Shown here piece after piece: positions 35,981 to 49,700 of a DNA stretch of 64,000 nucleotides. A program made the position numbers and the translations under genes. Numbering within the stretch: the first letter of the stretch is position 1; each line of letters starts with the position of its first letter. The notes under the pieces were generated by a model, which was given only the letters and a program-made list of their open reading frames with translations, did no database searches and was not told the origin of the DNA. The stretch is taken from NCBI GenBank assembly GCA_037954235.1, contig JBBMOA010000018.1:5141501-5205500 (forward strand). Reading direction: 5' to 3'. The DNA comes from Aulostomus chinensis (taxonomy: Eukaryota > Chordata > Actinopteri > Syngnathiformes > Aulostomidae).

Positions 35981-38900
35981 ATTGGTGAGCTAGGTCATGT
36001 TAAACTAGAGATGGTGCTAATCACTTGATAGTCCCAAGCACCATAACACCAGACTGCTTTAAACGTAGCACTCTTTAGCATTTCATCATGTTTTTCATTC
36101 AACTGGTCTAATTCGTTGTGTGTGACTCTAAAACCACTGGCGGAACTCTGAATGATCTGAAAAGTTCAGCGGAGAGTTTACCTCAAATAACTTTACCTTT
36201 TCACAGAGACTGAATGTGCAATTTTTTCCAGAAGGGCATCCAGTTTTTGAAAATCCAGCAAATCGTTTGACTTTGCATGCATCTTGTAATCCATTTGTGA
36301 ACTCCACTATACAGAAACAGAAACCACTAACCCAAAAGACGGAACAAAATAATTAAGAGGCTTCTTTCCCCTTTTCTTTCATCCAAAACACAGGATGGAT
36401 TTACTCTTCAGGCTCCGGTACGTATCCTAAAATCCCACAGAACATGGTGAGTAATCCTTAGCATAGTCCAATTGGAGTTTGAGGGAGGCTGTTCCAGGAA
36501 AAATAGCCCAGCCTGGGAACAGAGGGTCCAGGAGGGGAGGAGAGGCTGTGGAAGCCTACAGCCGGCAGGCTGTGTTAGCTGTGTGAACCGGTCTTCTCTC
36601 CACCCCATCCCCCTCTCAGTAGTACAACGGCCCAGTTGCCAAAGGCTCTTCGCTCCATTGTGTCCTCTTCAGGGCCTCCTCAACTTAAATGAACACCAGC
36701 AGCAAGCGGGTGGTGTTCAAGGAGAGAGAGAGGGCTCCGATAAAGTCCAGGAGGAGCGCTTTATTCCTCTAGCTCGGTCTCTCCCTCTCCAGCACCAGCA
36801 GACCAGCATGCAGTTACTCAACAGTAAAAATGGCTCTGCTGCTTCCTCATTCAGCAGAGCCTCAGCCCACACACTCCTCCCTCCCTCTGGCTCTCCTACG
36901 TGCTTGCTCATTCCACCCCTCCCCTCTTTCCCCATCAATAGCTAGAGGTCCTTGCTCTCTCCTCTTGGTTACACCTTTAACACCCCACCCCCTTCCCGTC
37001 TTTTCCTCTGTCCATTTCATCATGCCCCACCCCCACTCACTCTTCCTTCAGTGGGATCTTGTAGATGGCTTCCCCCATCAACTTGAGGGCTCCTTTATCT
37101 GAATCCCATCTTGTCCTCAAATACCACTGACATTCAGGAGCAAGCCTGCCGAGACAACTGGTGTTGCTGGACCAAAAATTGTACCAATAAAGAATGTGAC
37201 ATAAAATATTGTCATTTTAAGACAATGTTATGCCAATGACATAATGATAATAATAGCCTTGCAGACGTGGATCAAACATTAATCATAATGATTAGTTAGG
37301 ACGGTTGTAGGTCAGTGTTTTTAGAGTATCACTTTCCAAGGACAACCTCCCAGCGAGTTCTGTGAGGGGATGTCTTATCTAAATGATGAAACTTTCTTGA
37401 ACCGATTCATTCACTACATTGTATTTCTATCAGGTTTTGGCCATCCGCTCTATTTTCAGATGGTCCAATCGTGTTCAGGAGATCGCAGGTTTATGGCCCA
37501 CTTACGTCACCGAGGGAAGCAAGCATGACGGATGGAATAGTTGAGTTAGTGGCGGTGAAAAATATAAAGCGTCCTTTTTAGTATTAATTTGGGTTTGTTT
37601 ACTTATTCACTAGCACACCTGCGGACTCACCGTCTCTCTAAAGGCTGCTAAACTTAAGCTAGCACCGTCAATTCACCTCACTAGTCCTCATTAATGGCAG
37701 CTTTTGTAAATGGTTTAACCTTTTAGGGGTGTACATGTGAGTGTGTGTGTGTGGGGGGGGTCATGTTGTTCCACTTGAAACAATAATCTCTGAACGCATG
37801 TGGTAGGGTGCAAATTATAAAAGATTAGAACACCTCTTATGATAGTAAGCAAATTAATATGCAATCCAGTTGTCTTTGGAAAAAAAAACAAGCGCGATAC
37901 ATCCAGTCAATCGCTAAGCAACGATCTGAACGCCAATCCGAACAAGCCTGATCTCCATGATTGCCTACTTACACACGTGCAAATCAAAGCACAAGAAACA
38001 AGAAAACGTCAAGAGGACATCCAGTGGTTAATGAGGACATCCCTATTGGCTCTTCAACAGTCAAGTTTGTACATTGAATTGGTTTTAATAACATTAATGA
38101 GGGCCAACTTGAAATGTGCACTGCGACTGTCCATCATATCAAGTCAGTGTCTGCAGACACTCCATATGAAGGTTTCCAAATTGGAAACAAATCGGGGGCA
38201 AACAAACTGGATGTTGACAACTACATTTACATCATTTTATTTTATATTTTAGCTGACAATTATCCTAGGATGGATAAAACCCGTACCCAACACTACACAC
38301 TGACCACTGAACACACCATCATTTTTAATCTTAATACTCCCACAGTTTTGTAATGAGTCGGATGTCACAACCCCCAAGCGATCAGGCAAGACCTTTAGAG
38401 CCTCCATTGGTAATGTATACTTGTCAGGTGACCAATGAACCACATGAAACAAGCTGGAAGTCCTCTGTGAGGCAGCCAGACACCACCAGTGTCCTCATAT
38501 ACCGACTTTGCCGTCCACGTGCCATATGTACTATTCCCAGAAACAATACAGCAGCTGCCGGAGTGAAAAAGCTCTGACCTATAGCAGTTCAGAGGAGGCC
38601 AAACTGAAGGCTTGGTGGGGGGGGGGGGGGGGGTGATACTCAGACTTCATACATAGATGGGGGTTGGGGGGTCAGAGTGTGATGCAGTGGACACTGAGAT
38701 GAAACTGAGCAGCCAAGTCTGAAGGCGCTTCCATTAATCATAAGAGCACCAGAGAAATCCAAACCTATAGGGACCTGAACTACAGAGGAGGGGGAGCATG
38801 CAGCAGAGAATGCAAAAAAGAGACTTCCTTTCTATACCCACTCAATAAAATTCAATAATCTGGGGACACATTTCTCACATCCTGTTTCTATGAGTAACTT

Positions 38901-39046
38901 ATCGATGGTACCAGCCCAGAAGACCCATTTAGACTTCAGCTAATGGTAAACGCTACCAAACGCTTCTCACTTGATGCAGAAGGAGAGGATATGTCATGGC
39001 ATTGTAGAATTTTCACACCAAATTCACATCAGTTCAGAAGTGAGTC

Positions 39047-39134
<88 letters not shown>

Positions 39135-39136
39135 TT
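39047..39136. repeat. A18-(TA)26-T20 palindrome
   Basis: Eighteen A (39047-39064) are followed by 26 TA units (39065-39116) and 20 T (39117-39136). The segment is nearly perfectly self-complementary about its centre and could extrude as a cruciform. It lies in brd4 intron 1. Confidence 0.95.
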
Positions 39137-40930
39137 AATGAAGTTAGCAAGGGGCAACCCTGTCCTACAGTAGAGCTAAATCCAGATTAAGATCATCTGA
39201 CAATTTATTTAGCTGAGACAACATAAAGTTTGTCTCCTTGGTGTTGGCAGTGTAGTTTCACACGCCATGGTGACAGCCTCCTTAAAGGCCTGCTCTTTGA
39301 AAAAGATGTGCAAACAACACCATCACGGCTGGGGACCAGAGTGAAAATGACCCGAGACCAAACGAAGGGGAGGATCTTTGCCGCTGCCTCCTGCACCAGC
39401 CGGTGTCACGGGGAGGAATGAGGGAGTGTGATACTTCTAAATGCCTGATATTACAAAGGTTTGCTCCAACCAATATCTGAAATATGTCTTCATGGGGATG
39501 GAGCGGGCTTACTACTCGACAATTCTTTGGATAGCGTAAGCTAAAGCGCACTGGTTACCATGTTGCATTATTGAGCCAAGCCATGTTAACTCGCTATTAC
39601 CCCTTCAGTTGTCTTACAACAGAATGGGAATACATGAGAACAGCTTTGACGTGAACAACTATTTCTGATCAAATCCAGTAACATGATGAGCGTGAGCAAA
39701 AGCATTTGGAGAGAGGAAGTACTTGACCTCCTCTGTCTTTTTCAGCTCACATTCCCGTCAGCTTTTTATCCAAAACGCTACTGCATTTTCATGCCGTTTT
39801 AGTTTTATTTGGGACTCGGTTGTGTCCCATCATGTTGATCCCTGAACCAAACATATCACTTTGTAAAAAATGAAATGACTATTGGATAATCACGACCCCT
39901 CCTTATTTCTGAACAGGGCTTTTTAGCTTGCAGGGAATCCTCCTGACTCCCTCTGCAGCGATGTTCTCTGCAGGCATCACCACAGGGATGTTGCACATTT
40001 GATCAGTTTGACCTACATTTAATTTAAGTTTTTCTGACTCCTGACACACAGACGTCTACCATTCGATGCAGTGGCCCAAGATCAGTCGCGGACAGTGTGA
40101 TGTTATTTGAATCTACCTTACACGCTGAAATCTATCACCTTTTCACTTGGATTAGATTTCATCTTTATCATTTCCTAAATTATACAGAAAATATACAATG
40201 TCTGAGCCACAGTTTTCTGGTGTTGAAGGTAATATCATTTAGTTTCCTGTTCAGTCAGATAAACAGTCCAAAAATTACAATGTCAAATTTCTTTGATTCA
40301 CAAAAGAGGAAATACGACAGGACACTGACGCAGGATGTTTACTTTCGACATGAGTGGATGACATAGATGTCAATCAAAAAGTATGGAAAATGATTTGTCA
40401 TAGGAGAGGAGGGTTTTTTTTGGGGGGGGGTGGGTGGGATGGTTGAGCAATGTTTTGATTGAAAAACCACAAGACGGACATTGTTTATTTTGAGGTGAGA
40501 TTGACTTTGGCAAGTGAGTTGTAAATTCCATCCACTGAAGATTTGATGCGATGCAACTTGAACTTTAAAAAAAAAAATGGTTCTGCTTATCGATAATGAT
40601 GTGGATTTGGATATGACACCGTTTTAATCAGACGGATTATAGCATTCATTTCAGCAAAATTGTCAAATTGTGCTTTCACTTGGAATGATGTGCTATGTTT
40701 TGCTTGCTTTGATGCTAAAATACTTGTCCATTAATGAATAATGAAATTTTAGATTTATAAATTAGCAATATAAATTAGTTGTAGCGTTATTGGTGAAAAA
40801 TATACGTTATCAACATGCCATGACAAAGTGAACTGTTATTTTTTATAAAATCGCAGAGGAGAAACCAAACATTCCATCTGTAAAATTCTTTTCAGTCAGA
40901 AAAAGCATCTCATTCTGCGCGATAAATGAA

Positions 40931-40961
<31 letters not shown>

Positions 40962-42006
40962 CACACACACACTTCATAATTTATTTTGTTTGCTCTCTCA
41001 TTTGCTCCCGAACCAAACTCTCCTCTCCATTCAGAGGTCATTCACAACTAGGCCAAAGATGGGGTTACCATGGCAACTAAACCAGAGCGAGCGAAACCAA
41101 CAAAAGAATGATAAAAATACAAGAAAAAAAAACAAAACACAACAACAATAGGGTAAGAAAACGGTGTCCTTAAACATAGAACATGACAATGATCAAAATC
41201 AGAGCCAGCTCTATTCAGATTGCAACAGGAAGTTCAAGTCGGACTTGTGTGGTCACCTGGCTGGCAAATTGTAGACACAGTGAAATGGTCCTGGTACTTT
41301 AACAGTTCCATGGAAAAGCAATAAGCATTTCTTGATGTCATTTTGAAACACGCAATCAATAATTAAGCTCAGATAGTTTACCTCATTTTTCTGTTTGATG
41401 TCTCTACACACTTTCAGCCCATGTGATGCCTTCATTCACAAAGGTCCATTACGTACTTGATCAGTTTGAACAGGCCGAGGTACTTCAATGCAATTCAAAG
41501 TCCAGGTTGTTTCACTTAAGGTTTACCTGCTCGCTCACTGCCCTTTGTCCCAATTCATCCTCATTATTGACAGTCTTACAATGTATGAGTAATGATAAAC
41601 TCTTGATGTATCAAAAGTGTTAACACACAAATGACCTGGGATCTGTGTACGGACACACACACACACACAGCTCCAGCTAGCAGGCGAACATAACACTGAT
41701 GGCAAGTAGAGAAAAGCCGTGTAACACGGGGTTTGTAACTTATGTAGGCATCCAAGTTTGATCCAGAGAAGTGTTAGACTGCAGGTAGTGTCATTCAACA
41801 GATATTAACACATTTTGATGTCACCACAGTCATGATAAGCAATTAATACCAAACACACCACTGGCGAAAAAAAAGGTAAATCTATATAATTACCAGTGCT
41901 AAGAATTAAGCAGTGTCTGCCAAGTAACGGGCCTCGGCACGAATGATCTAAACACAACAGTCGGCTGAATGCCATCGCTTTGTCTGTCATACCTGGCCAT
42001 GTTAGT

Positions 42007-42007
<1 letters not shown>

Positions 42008-42043
<36 letters not shown>
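42008..42043. repeat. CA microsatellite
   Basis: About 17 CA units just left of the CpG-rich stretch before the putative brd4 exon 1. Confidence 0.95.
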
Positions 42044-42046
<3 letters not shown>

Positions 42047-42762
42047 CACAAACACACGTCTCTAATGGACGGGAGCAGATGTGAATACACCGATAATTGC
42101 AGAGTAATGACTGTTGGCGTGCGGACATCGTCGAGGAGCCAATCTCCTAATGTTAGGCCACAGGGCATAGATTGTTGCCGGTTTCGCAATGGACGTCAGG
42201 ACCACACGTAGCATTACCGAGGCAGCGTTGAACCGAGGTACGCTGTGTCCCGAAAACACAGCGGCAAACGTTTGACACCGACCCGGCACGTAGATTTTGT
42301 CTCACCGGCTTCACTGACTGCATTCTTAGCAAATCGCCCCAGAGTTGAGTGTGCGCCATCATCACCGTGACGGCGTCACCGTCTCCCACAACACAAGACT
42401 GTCGACGAGCAAACTAGCAACGGACGCCTCACACGGTGGTCCTAACAGCACTTCCCAAGCGACTTATGGCGTAATTGCGGCCAACAATGAATGAGACGGA
42501 CACAGGATGTCAGATAGAGACGCGATTTAGAGGCGATTATTGTGTCTGTTTTTTTATACAGACAACTGCCCACTAGCTTTAGCTAGCGAGCTAGCTAGCC
42601 AGACCAGGCCGCCGTGCAAGTGAACGGTCTCAGTGGGCGCCGGGTATCAGCGCTAGATGTAAAGCCTCTTGCACCGCCGTTACCGTGTTTCTTACTGTCC
42701 TCTCACATGGGTTTACTGACACAGCACGACTAGCAGAACAATGTTCAAACAATGGCGTTTAC

Positions 42763-42880
42763 CTGGATTTGTCAGGTTGCCAGGGCGCGCGGGATCTTTC
42801 TCTCCGAGGATCATGAACACCTCTTCTTGTCGGTGACGTCAGGCGTAGGTCTTTCGTTTTGGACGTAAAGAGCGTGCCAT
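42763..42880 (-). promoter_or_regulatory. brd4: putative brd4 non-coding exon 1 and promoter
   Basis: A good minus-strand donor (CAG then GTAAAC, reverse complement of 42757-42765) sits at the edge of a CpG-rich stretch that continues to about 42.05 kb inside the intron. A palindromic CRE, TGACGTCA, lies at 42834-42841. No ATG-led frame joins in phase to exon 2, so the exon would be non-coding, as in mammalian BRD4. The start site is not determined. Confidence 0.45.
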
Positions 42881-43821
42881 GGACCGCAACTTTAGCGGCA
42901 ACTGCAGGGACAACATGTATTTGTCATGTTCGGGCAAAATAAAGAAGAACAAAACAACTTTGAACAAACACGACGTGATATTTAGGTATAGACACTCACC
43001 TGGGGTCATAGGTTTATGATGAAATAATGCAGAGTCAACGTCACACACACAAACACACACACAAAAAAAGCACCGTTACATTTCAATTAAGTCACCTTTA
43101 GAGCTACATATTCATATTTGCTGCCCAGAAAGATTGCACTTTGAACCACACTACAGAAAATTAAGATACATTTTTTGTTATGAACATTTTGTTTATTAAA
43201 AAAATCGTAAGACACAGTTGTGAGTCCAAGTTGTCCCCACGAACAGTTCGTCATATAAGACAGATAAGTAACAAAGTGACAGGTGCACACTTGCAAATTT
43301 CTCTATTTTTGTGTGTTGAAAATGTTGTAGAAAGTGATTCAGTAAAAAAAAATTATATATATTTGTTAAAGCCGTGTAAAAGAAAGGGGTTTAATTCTAC
43401 GGGCGATCTTCTATACAACGGACTGACATGGTTGTTAATGTTTTATTAAGCGTGCTAACTGGGTGTCACAGTAAATCTGGTTTGCACTGCCCTCCAGTGG
43501 ACAAGAGGCGCACGACAGCTGCCTAAATAAGTATTTTATAAAATGAAGCAAATTGCAAACCAAAAGTTCGTTTGTTCCAGACACCAAAAATATTTAACAA
43601 AGAGACTGCGTTTGTATGGCAACACAGGAACATTCAGTCACAGTACAATACAGTAACATTCCATTTACGAGAGGGTGAAAACGATCACATGAACTCTACG
43701 CATGCGTTGTGGCTCCCTAGTGATTGGCCCTTCCGGAAACCCGGAACTAGCGTCAAGGTCTTTGCCTGTAGCCGCAGTTTAGGTAACACAGCAAGCTAAC
43801 GGGATTGAAATTCTTTAGAAA
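42881..43821. promoter_or_regulatory. spacer between brd4 and pet100, with pet100 promoter
   Basis: The two genes diverge from this interval. Its right end, 43698-43746, carries ACGCATGCGT (43698-43707, resembling an NRF1 site), a CCAAT box in reverse (ATTGG at about 43723-43727) and two CCGGAA ETS/GABP sites (43733-43738 and 43741-43746). This cluster lies about 80-120 bases before the pet100 ATG. The left part is AT-rich and holds nothing recognisable. Confidence 0.5.
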
Positions 43822-44555
43822 ATGGGCGTCAAAATAGAGATTTTCAAAGTAAGTTGCAAATGTTTTAAGTAACCGCTGCCGACACGTTAAAAGTGTTGGT
43901 CTCCAGTTTTAAAACCGCACAAATCCGTGTAGTTTCGATGTTGCTAGCTATCATGAAGCTAGCTTCCCCAGGTGTAAAAGGCTTCTTTCACTAGCTGGTT
44001 GTTTGTTTTTTGAGCAGATGATGCTGTATCTCTCCTTTCCTGTGACCATGTTCTGGATCTCAAATCAAGCTGAATACTTTGAAGAGTACATAGTAAAGCG
44101 AAAGGTCTGTGAAACTGATTTTTATTTTGCCCACTGAATTCATCGTGGCTTCATAAACGTTGAATAACAAGTGTCTTTTCCTCTGTTCTACGGTGGCTTC
44201 TTGTCACTTGGCTTGCAGAAAGAAATCTTCCCCCCTGACGAGAAATCACAGGTAATCCATAATAATGTGTGTGAAAAAAAGTCAAGCTACTGGAATAGAA
44301 ATACATGATTTTCTGTAACAGAGAAGTGACACTGGCACTCAGCATTGATAACAGCCAACACAAGTGATTTTATGTAATGTTTTTCTTTTTGTTTGGTGGC
44401 ATCTCATGTTCTACTGGACGTCGGCTGTTGATTCTGATATGTTGCGCCATTATCTTCATTTGCAGAGGAAAGAGTTGGAGGACTTCAAAGAGCGTATGCG
44501 TGTGCGAAGGGAGCAGCAAATGTTAAAAAAGGTGTTTGTGGAGTCAGAGAATTGA
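43822..44555 (+). CDS. pet100: PET100, cytochrome c oxidase assembly factor
   Basis: Four exons, 43822-43848, 44018-44104, 44219-44251 and 44466-44555, all split at phase 0, encode 78 residues (human PET100 has 73). PET100 is a small inner-membrane protein needed for assembly of mitochondrial complex IV. The N-terminus MGVKIEIFK is followed by a membrane segment (LYLSFPVTMFWIS, about residues 12-24), then NQAEYFEEYIVKRK and a charged helix (FKERMRVRREQQ). This is the family layout: a matrix N-terminus with one membrane pass. It is flanked on the right by stxbp2, as in human 19p13.2, where PCP2 also lies nearby. The gene is too short and too split to appear as one ORF, so identity rests on residue matches across all four exons. 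Confidence 0.93.
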
Positions 44556-45683
44556 AGATGATGTGTGGAGAATTTGTCTAAAATGTCACCCAAACCGGCA
44601 GACAGATATCCGATGATGCTTTTTGGGACACATATAAACCAGTTTGACTGGAGAAGAGGCTCGCTGGAATTTTCCTGGAATGCCTTTGGACTTTCAGTCC
44701 TTCTCTGATGCACTGTGCATGTGCGCCCTGCACAGGTACATGCAGGTTTTCTTTTTTCTTTTTCTTTTTTATGATTAATGTTTTCATTGGATCATTGAGG
44801 CCACATCAAAACGGATGACAGCAGTTTGGGTTTTTTTGGCGCATGTCCAAAAAGCTCTCAATATTAAAGTAAGTGGTTTTAGCACAAAGATTTAGTAAAC
44901 TCCAGGCTGATGTCCAGAAGAGGCAACAGTCAGTCGCAGCCGTAGCTCATCAAATATGCTTGAATTTGTAAATCTGGAATTGTGTCCCTCTCTGATTTAT
45001 CCGAAGGAGAAATATTCCCTCTCGTGGTACTACAGAGACACGCTGATGTGTTTGTGTCATGTTTCCTGCAGTAGATCCTTACAGCATGATGTAACTCATG
45101 AGTACCACTACGGGGGTAGTATTTTTCTGGAGATTTCTATTTTTGTTGTACATGATACATAACTGTGGTATGATGACGTGATTGTCAGGAGAACACATCA
45201 TTCTCTTCCTCTTAGTTTCAAAATCGTCTTCACGTGATCAGAGCTTCCTCAAGGAGTAGAGGCACTCATCCTACAGCAGACGCAGGGACAATTTTTAAAA
45301 GCATCTTGAATATTTTTTGTGTGTCAAATAGGGTGATGGAATTCCTATTAAAGGCTGAGGAGGTGGATTCTTGTTGACTTGCAGTTTGAATTCCACCTTC
45401 CTGTCACTCGATTTTTCTCGAAATTGCAGCAGACTTATTTATGTATTTGCAGCTGGATGTCGGTGCATTTGTGTGTGTCATGTCGTGCACTTCCTGTGGT
45501 CACATCTGAAACTAAAGGTTACCTGGGGATTGCTGGTTTGATCCCCGAACCAGCAGACAGCATCACTATTAATAACTCGGCAATGAGAATGACACATACT
45601 TGCTCATCAGGTATTGTTGGAGTGTCCTTGAGCAACACGTGTCACCTTCTAACAGAGCCAGTGTGTCATTAGGCTGAATGTTG

Positions 45684-45717
<34 letters not shown>

Positions 45718-46399
45718 CATATTTCTGCTGAAATAAAGGATTTGTTCTGTAAACCACAACTGGGATAATAATAAAGATAAATACAGAACTGTTCTCAAAG
45801 TTCCATGTGTCTTTGCCTCTGTTATGCTAACTTATTCTATATTCCTTAATGCTGAATCACACAAGTACTCCCAACTTAATACATAATTAAAGTGCTTATC
45901 GTGGGCTTTGCTGTGGTTTGAGTGAAGGCAGCAGTTATCTGAGTGAACCGGGGACAAGTACATCCTGGTACAACACAAAATACATGGCTGTATGAAACAG
46001 GGATGGACCCAGTGATAAGTACTGCGATCAATATGTCACGCTATGGTTGTATTGCAGTGCAGTGCAGAACAATTTGGTGGTTAAGTGAGTGAAATGTTTA
46101 TTTTTAACATGTCAATTGCAAAAAAAACGAGTTAAAACAGAAAATAAGAGCCAATTTACATGCAGGAAAAAGTATCAATTTATTTAATTCAACCAAAGTC
46201 ATATCCCTATATTGGGAGTTCTATATTTCTTATCATAATTACATACATTAATTATTATAGACACATTATGGACCCATGTACATTGGTTATTTTTATCTTA
46301 TGAAATATAACAACATAGTAACATTTATTTATGTCATACAAATCAAAATTATTTTTTTATTTAAAAATATATTCTATGTAAATATATATATATATACAG

Positions 46400-46431
<32 letters not shown>

Positions 46432-46702
46432 AATATCTAGCTAATCATTTGCTCGTTGTCAGTATTTGTTGTTGTTTTGTACATAATCCCAATATAATCC
46501 TTTTGTTGTTTTTATTGATTTTTTTTGACGGTTGAATTAACATGTTTTCATACATGGTTTATGACACTGGACATGTTCATGTGGTTCTACTGTATTTCCA
46601 CCAGAGGGAGACATCGCGCCGTCAAACACAGTATTTGTGGTTTGGACCACATCAACTTTAACAACAAGGAAGTGACCAACTAATCAGCAGACTGCTGTCA
46701 AG
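44556..46702 (+). other. pet100 3'UTR and spacer to stxbp2
   Basis: A pet100 polyadenylation signal ATTAAA lies at 44863-44868; a later AATAAA is at 45732-45737. A GT repeat is at 45688-45715 and an alternating TA tract at 46383-46436. Around 45520-45665 phrases such as GATTGCTGGTTTGATCCCCG and TGTCCTTGAGCAACAC resemble a dispersed fish SINE/MITE, but the copy is degraded. No gene is seen. Confidence 0.5.
45520..45720 (+). mobile_element. degraded SINE/MITE-like fragment
   Basis: It contains the phrases GGTTTGATCCCCGAACC and GTGTCCTTGAGCAACAC, then a GT repeat. This is the order found in a widespread fish repeat whose copies read 'ttgagcaagacact' and end in GT-rich tails. The match is partial and from memory. 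Confidence 0.35.
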
Positions 46703-49700
46703 ATGGCACCAAGTGGACTGAAAGCGGTGGTTGGGGAAAGTAAGTGACGTATTTGTTTGAACATAATACGCTTTCATAGGTTGGTCTAATCAGAAGATTC
46801 GGGCTCCTCTCTATAAAATATGTATCTCTTCATGAATTGATGCTAAAACACTGGAGTCGCAGGTTCCTCAAAGGTCGCTTCCGGTCGTCTCGAGCCCCAA
46901 ATGAAAACGTGAACATACACAAGGAAATAATGTTGATTGAAGGTATAAGGTAGAGATATGATAAAAGGTTTGTTGGTGACACATTATTACTGGGTGAAAA
47001 CTGTTGTGTGCGGCGTGACACTCGAGCCGTGAAGGGGAAAAAAAAACTTGTCTAAATTGTGGGCTAATGTTAGCTAGCTATCCTATAAGGAAGTTCAGTA
47101 AATTAACTTCACTCGTGACGAAATGAGCTCTGAATAATCGCACCTTGTAGGCTATCTAAAGTTGACATTTTTGTTTTTCAATGTCAGATGTATTCGGCAG
47201 GGACAGCACACATCAGTTAATCTCGACGTAAACGGTTGAAAGTTGGTCAACAGACGAGTTGACGTCCGCGCACAGGTGCTCCTCTGAACCTCAGGTGTTA
47301 GTGTTTATTCCAGCTGGGTTAGCTTAAGCACACATCAATGAACGTATTTCCAGGTAAAAAGGAGGCATTTTAAGTTTGCAAAATTTCACAGTTTACCTTG
47401 GATTGTGTGTGGGTTTTTTTTCTTAATTTTTTTGAAGGATACTTGCATTTTCACTTGGAAAAAAAATAAAATGATAATATAAACGAGCAAACAAAATGGG
47501 GTCTTCGCCTGGAGTACCTTCAGGCTCAGGCCCTAATAATAAAACTGAAACCACACCTTACCTCTCCAGCGAGCCCTTCACAAGATGGAATAGACTGGAA
47601 ATGATTTTGTAATTTACTTTACTAATATTTCCTGATGATAATATTACCAAAAAAAAAAAAACCCTCAAGATCAAATCATTGATGCTGTAAATATTTCAAT
47701 TCTCTTTGTCGATAACCTTCTATTAGCGTTGCTGAGGTTGACAGTTACTGCTCAAACAGCATTTTTAACCTCTTCTAACCAGAATATTAATCAGATTTAA
47801 AATTAAACTTTTTTTCACGTGACAGATATTTCAGTAATTTAAAATGAGTCTCTGCCCTCTCCAGAAATCCTCAATGGGGTCATCAAGAGTGTGAGGAAGG
47901 ATGGAGAATGGAAGGTAAGAGATACCCAGAAGGATTGAAGAAAGCCCCTCATCATCTCGACTTTACACCCCTGTTTTTCTGTCTTCAGGTTCTTATTGTG
48001 GACCACATGAGCATGCGGATTCTGTCCTCGTGTTGCAAGATGTCGGACATTTTGGCAGAAGGCGTAACCAGTAAGTTTGTAGATGTTTAAGGGGTCTTTT
48101 AATCTGTGATGCAGTCATTTGCACCAAGGTACAGAAAACTACGCAACTTTAGCTGCAGCGGTAGAAAATGGATGGATGGATGGATGTTTTATACAAAGCA
48201 ACATCCTTTCTTCTTTCAGTCGTGGAGGACCTCTACAAACGCAGGGAGCCCATCTCCAGTCTGGAGGCCATCTATTTGCTTTCCCCCGTTGAGAAGGTGA
48301 GGCGTTGCGTTCACTCCCACTGTTTTGTTGCCAAAGTGTGTGCTTGTTTTTTTTGATAATTCTCATATTGATCCTCTTGATATTTCCTTTGATTTACAGT
48401 CTGTTCGTGCTCTCATAAACGACTTCAGAGACACTGCCTTTACTTACAAAGCAGCGCACATCTTCTTCACTGACAGTAAGATTGTTTTCATCTTAAATTA
48501 TAAGTTGGTATTCTGTGAAAAATATACAAATGCATTTGTCAAATCTTGTCATCTTTTACAGTTACACAGCGTGTCCGATAAATGAGCTCTTTCTGTTCCT
48601 GATTTTTTTACTTGTTGCCTCCTTAGCCTGCCCAGATGGACTTTTTACTGAGATTGGGAGGTCCAGAGTAGCAAAGGTCATCAAGACTTTAAAAGAGATC
48701 AACGTTGCTTTCCTGCCGTATGAATCTCAGGTGGGGAATTTCCCGCCACTTCATCTGAACCAACACTGGCTCACAAATGGATTTCTTGTTTGTATTTTGG
48801 ACCACAGAACCGTAGTTTATTCTCATCCATGTTTTAGTTTTAGGTCCACCGCTTGCGTAAACTGAATACAGACTCTAACCGCTTATTGTTACAAGGATGG
48901 CATCTTATTGTCTAATAATTTACGGTAGCTGTGTCCTCACTGTGCAGATAAGCCTGGCATTATGCAGAGAGAAGCCCTAACTTAGTCTCTGCTGTCCCTG
49001 CAGGTGTTCTCCCTGGATGACCCCAACTCCCTGCACTCCTTCTATAGTTCTAAAGCCACTACAGACAGAGGCAAAATGATGGAGAGTCTGGCTGAGCAGA
49101 TCGCAACTCTCTGTGACACACTGAAGGAATATCCTGCAATCCGTTACCGCAAGTATGCAAAACCTGTGAAGAAGTACATCAAGATGTGTTTGCCACTGAA
49201 TTGACTTGCCCTTCCAAAGTTAAATGCCACTCCGTCTCCTAGGGGACCAGAAGAAAATGCTAGACTGGCTGAAGAGGTCTACCAGCGCCTGAATGCCCAC
49301 AAAGCTGACAACCCAAGCATGGGAGAGGTTAGGAACCACTGAGACACCAATCAGAACAACTCCTGAGTGCACAACTGCATTGATTCTTTGTCCAAAGACA
49401 TTGACCTGTGTCTTTACACTCCCTTTTCTTCCTGATGAACCAGCTGTTTCACACAAGAAAATAAACTTCCTCTGGGATTCTGCTACTCTTCACCTTCCAG
49501 GTTGTTGACGTATCTGTGGTTTCTGGGCTTCATTTCCTGTTTATTTCCTAATTTTTCTTACGCTTTTCTGGTCCTTTCTTCTTCTTCTTCTTCTTCTTTT
49601 TTTTCCCTCTCTTGTTTTCTGTTTGTCGCAGCTGACAATTCCTTGCTCCTGAGAGGAGTCTTACCAGGCATGTATTATCATTCACTCCACCACTACTGTG

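Larger units (their letters stand above)
26479..42762 (-). other. brd4 first intron (about 16 kb, no exon recognised)
   Basis: From the acceptor before brd4 exon 2 (CCCCAG, reverse complement of 26479-26484) to the proposed exon 1 donor at 42762 I find no convincing exon on either strand. ORFs here are short and unlike known families. It holds microsatellites (CA at 35919-35978, a poly-G run near 38614-38632, an A/TA/T palindrome at 39047-39136, CA at 40931-40971 and 42008-42043) and three degraded mobile-element fragments listed separately. BRD4 has a long first intron in mammals too. Confidence 0.5.

Noticed and set aside
36472..36945. 157-codon plus-strand ORF in the brd4 first intron
   Set aside because: Low-complexity Ser/Pro/Leu composition, no recognisable domain and no fitting splice partners; probably chance in a GC-richer patch.
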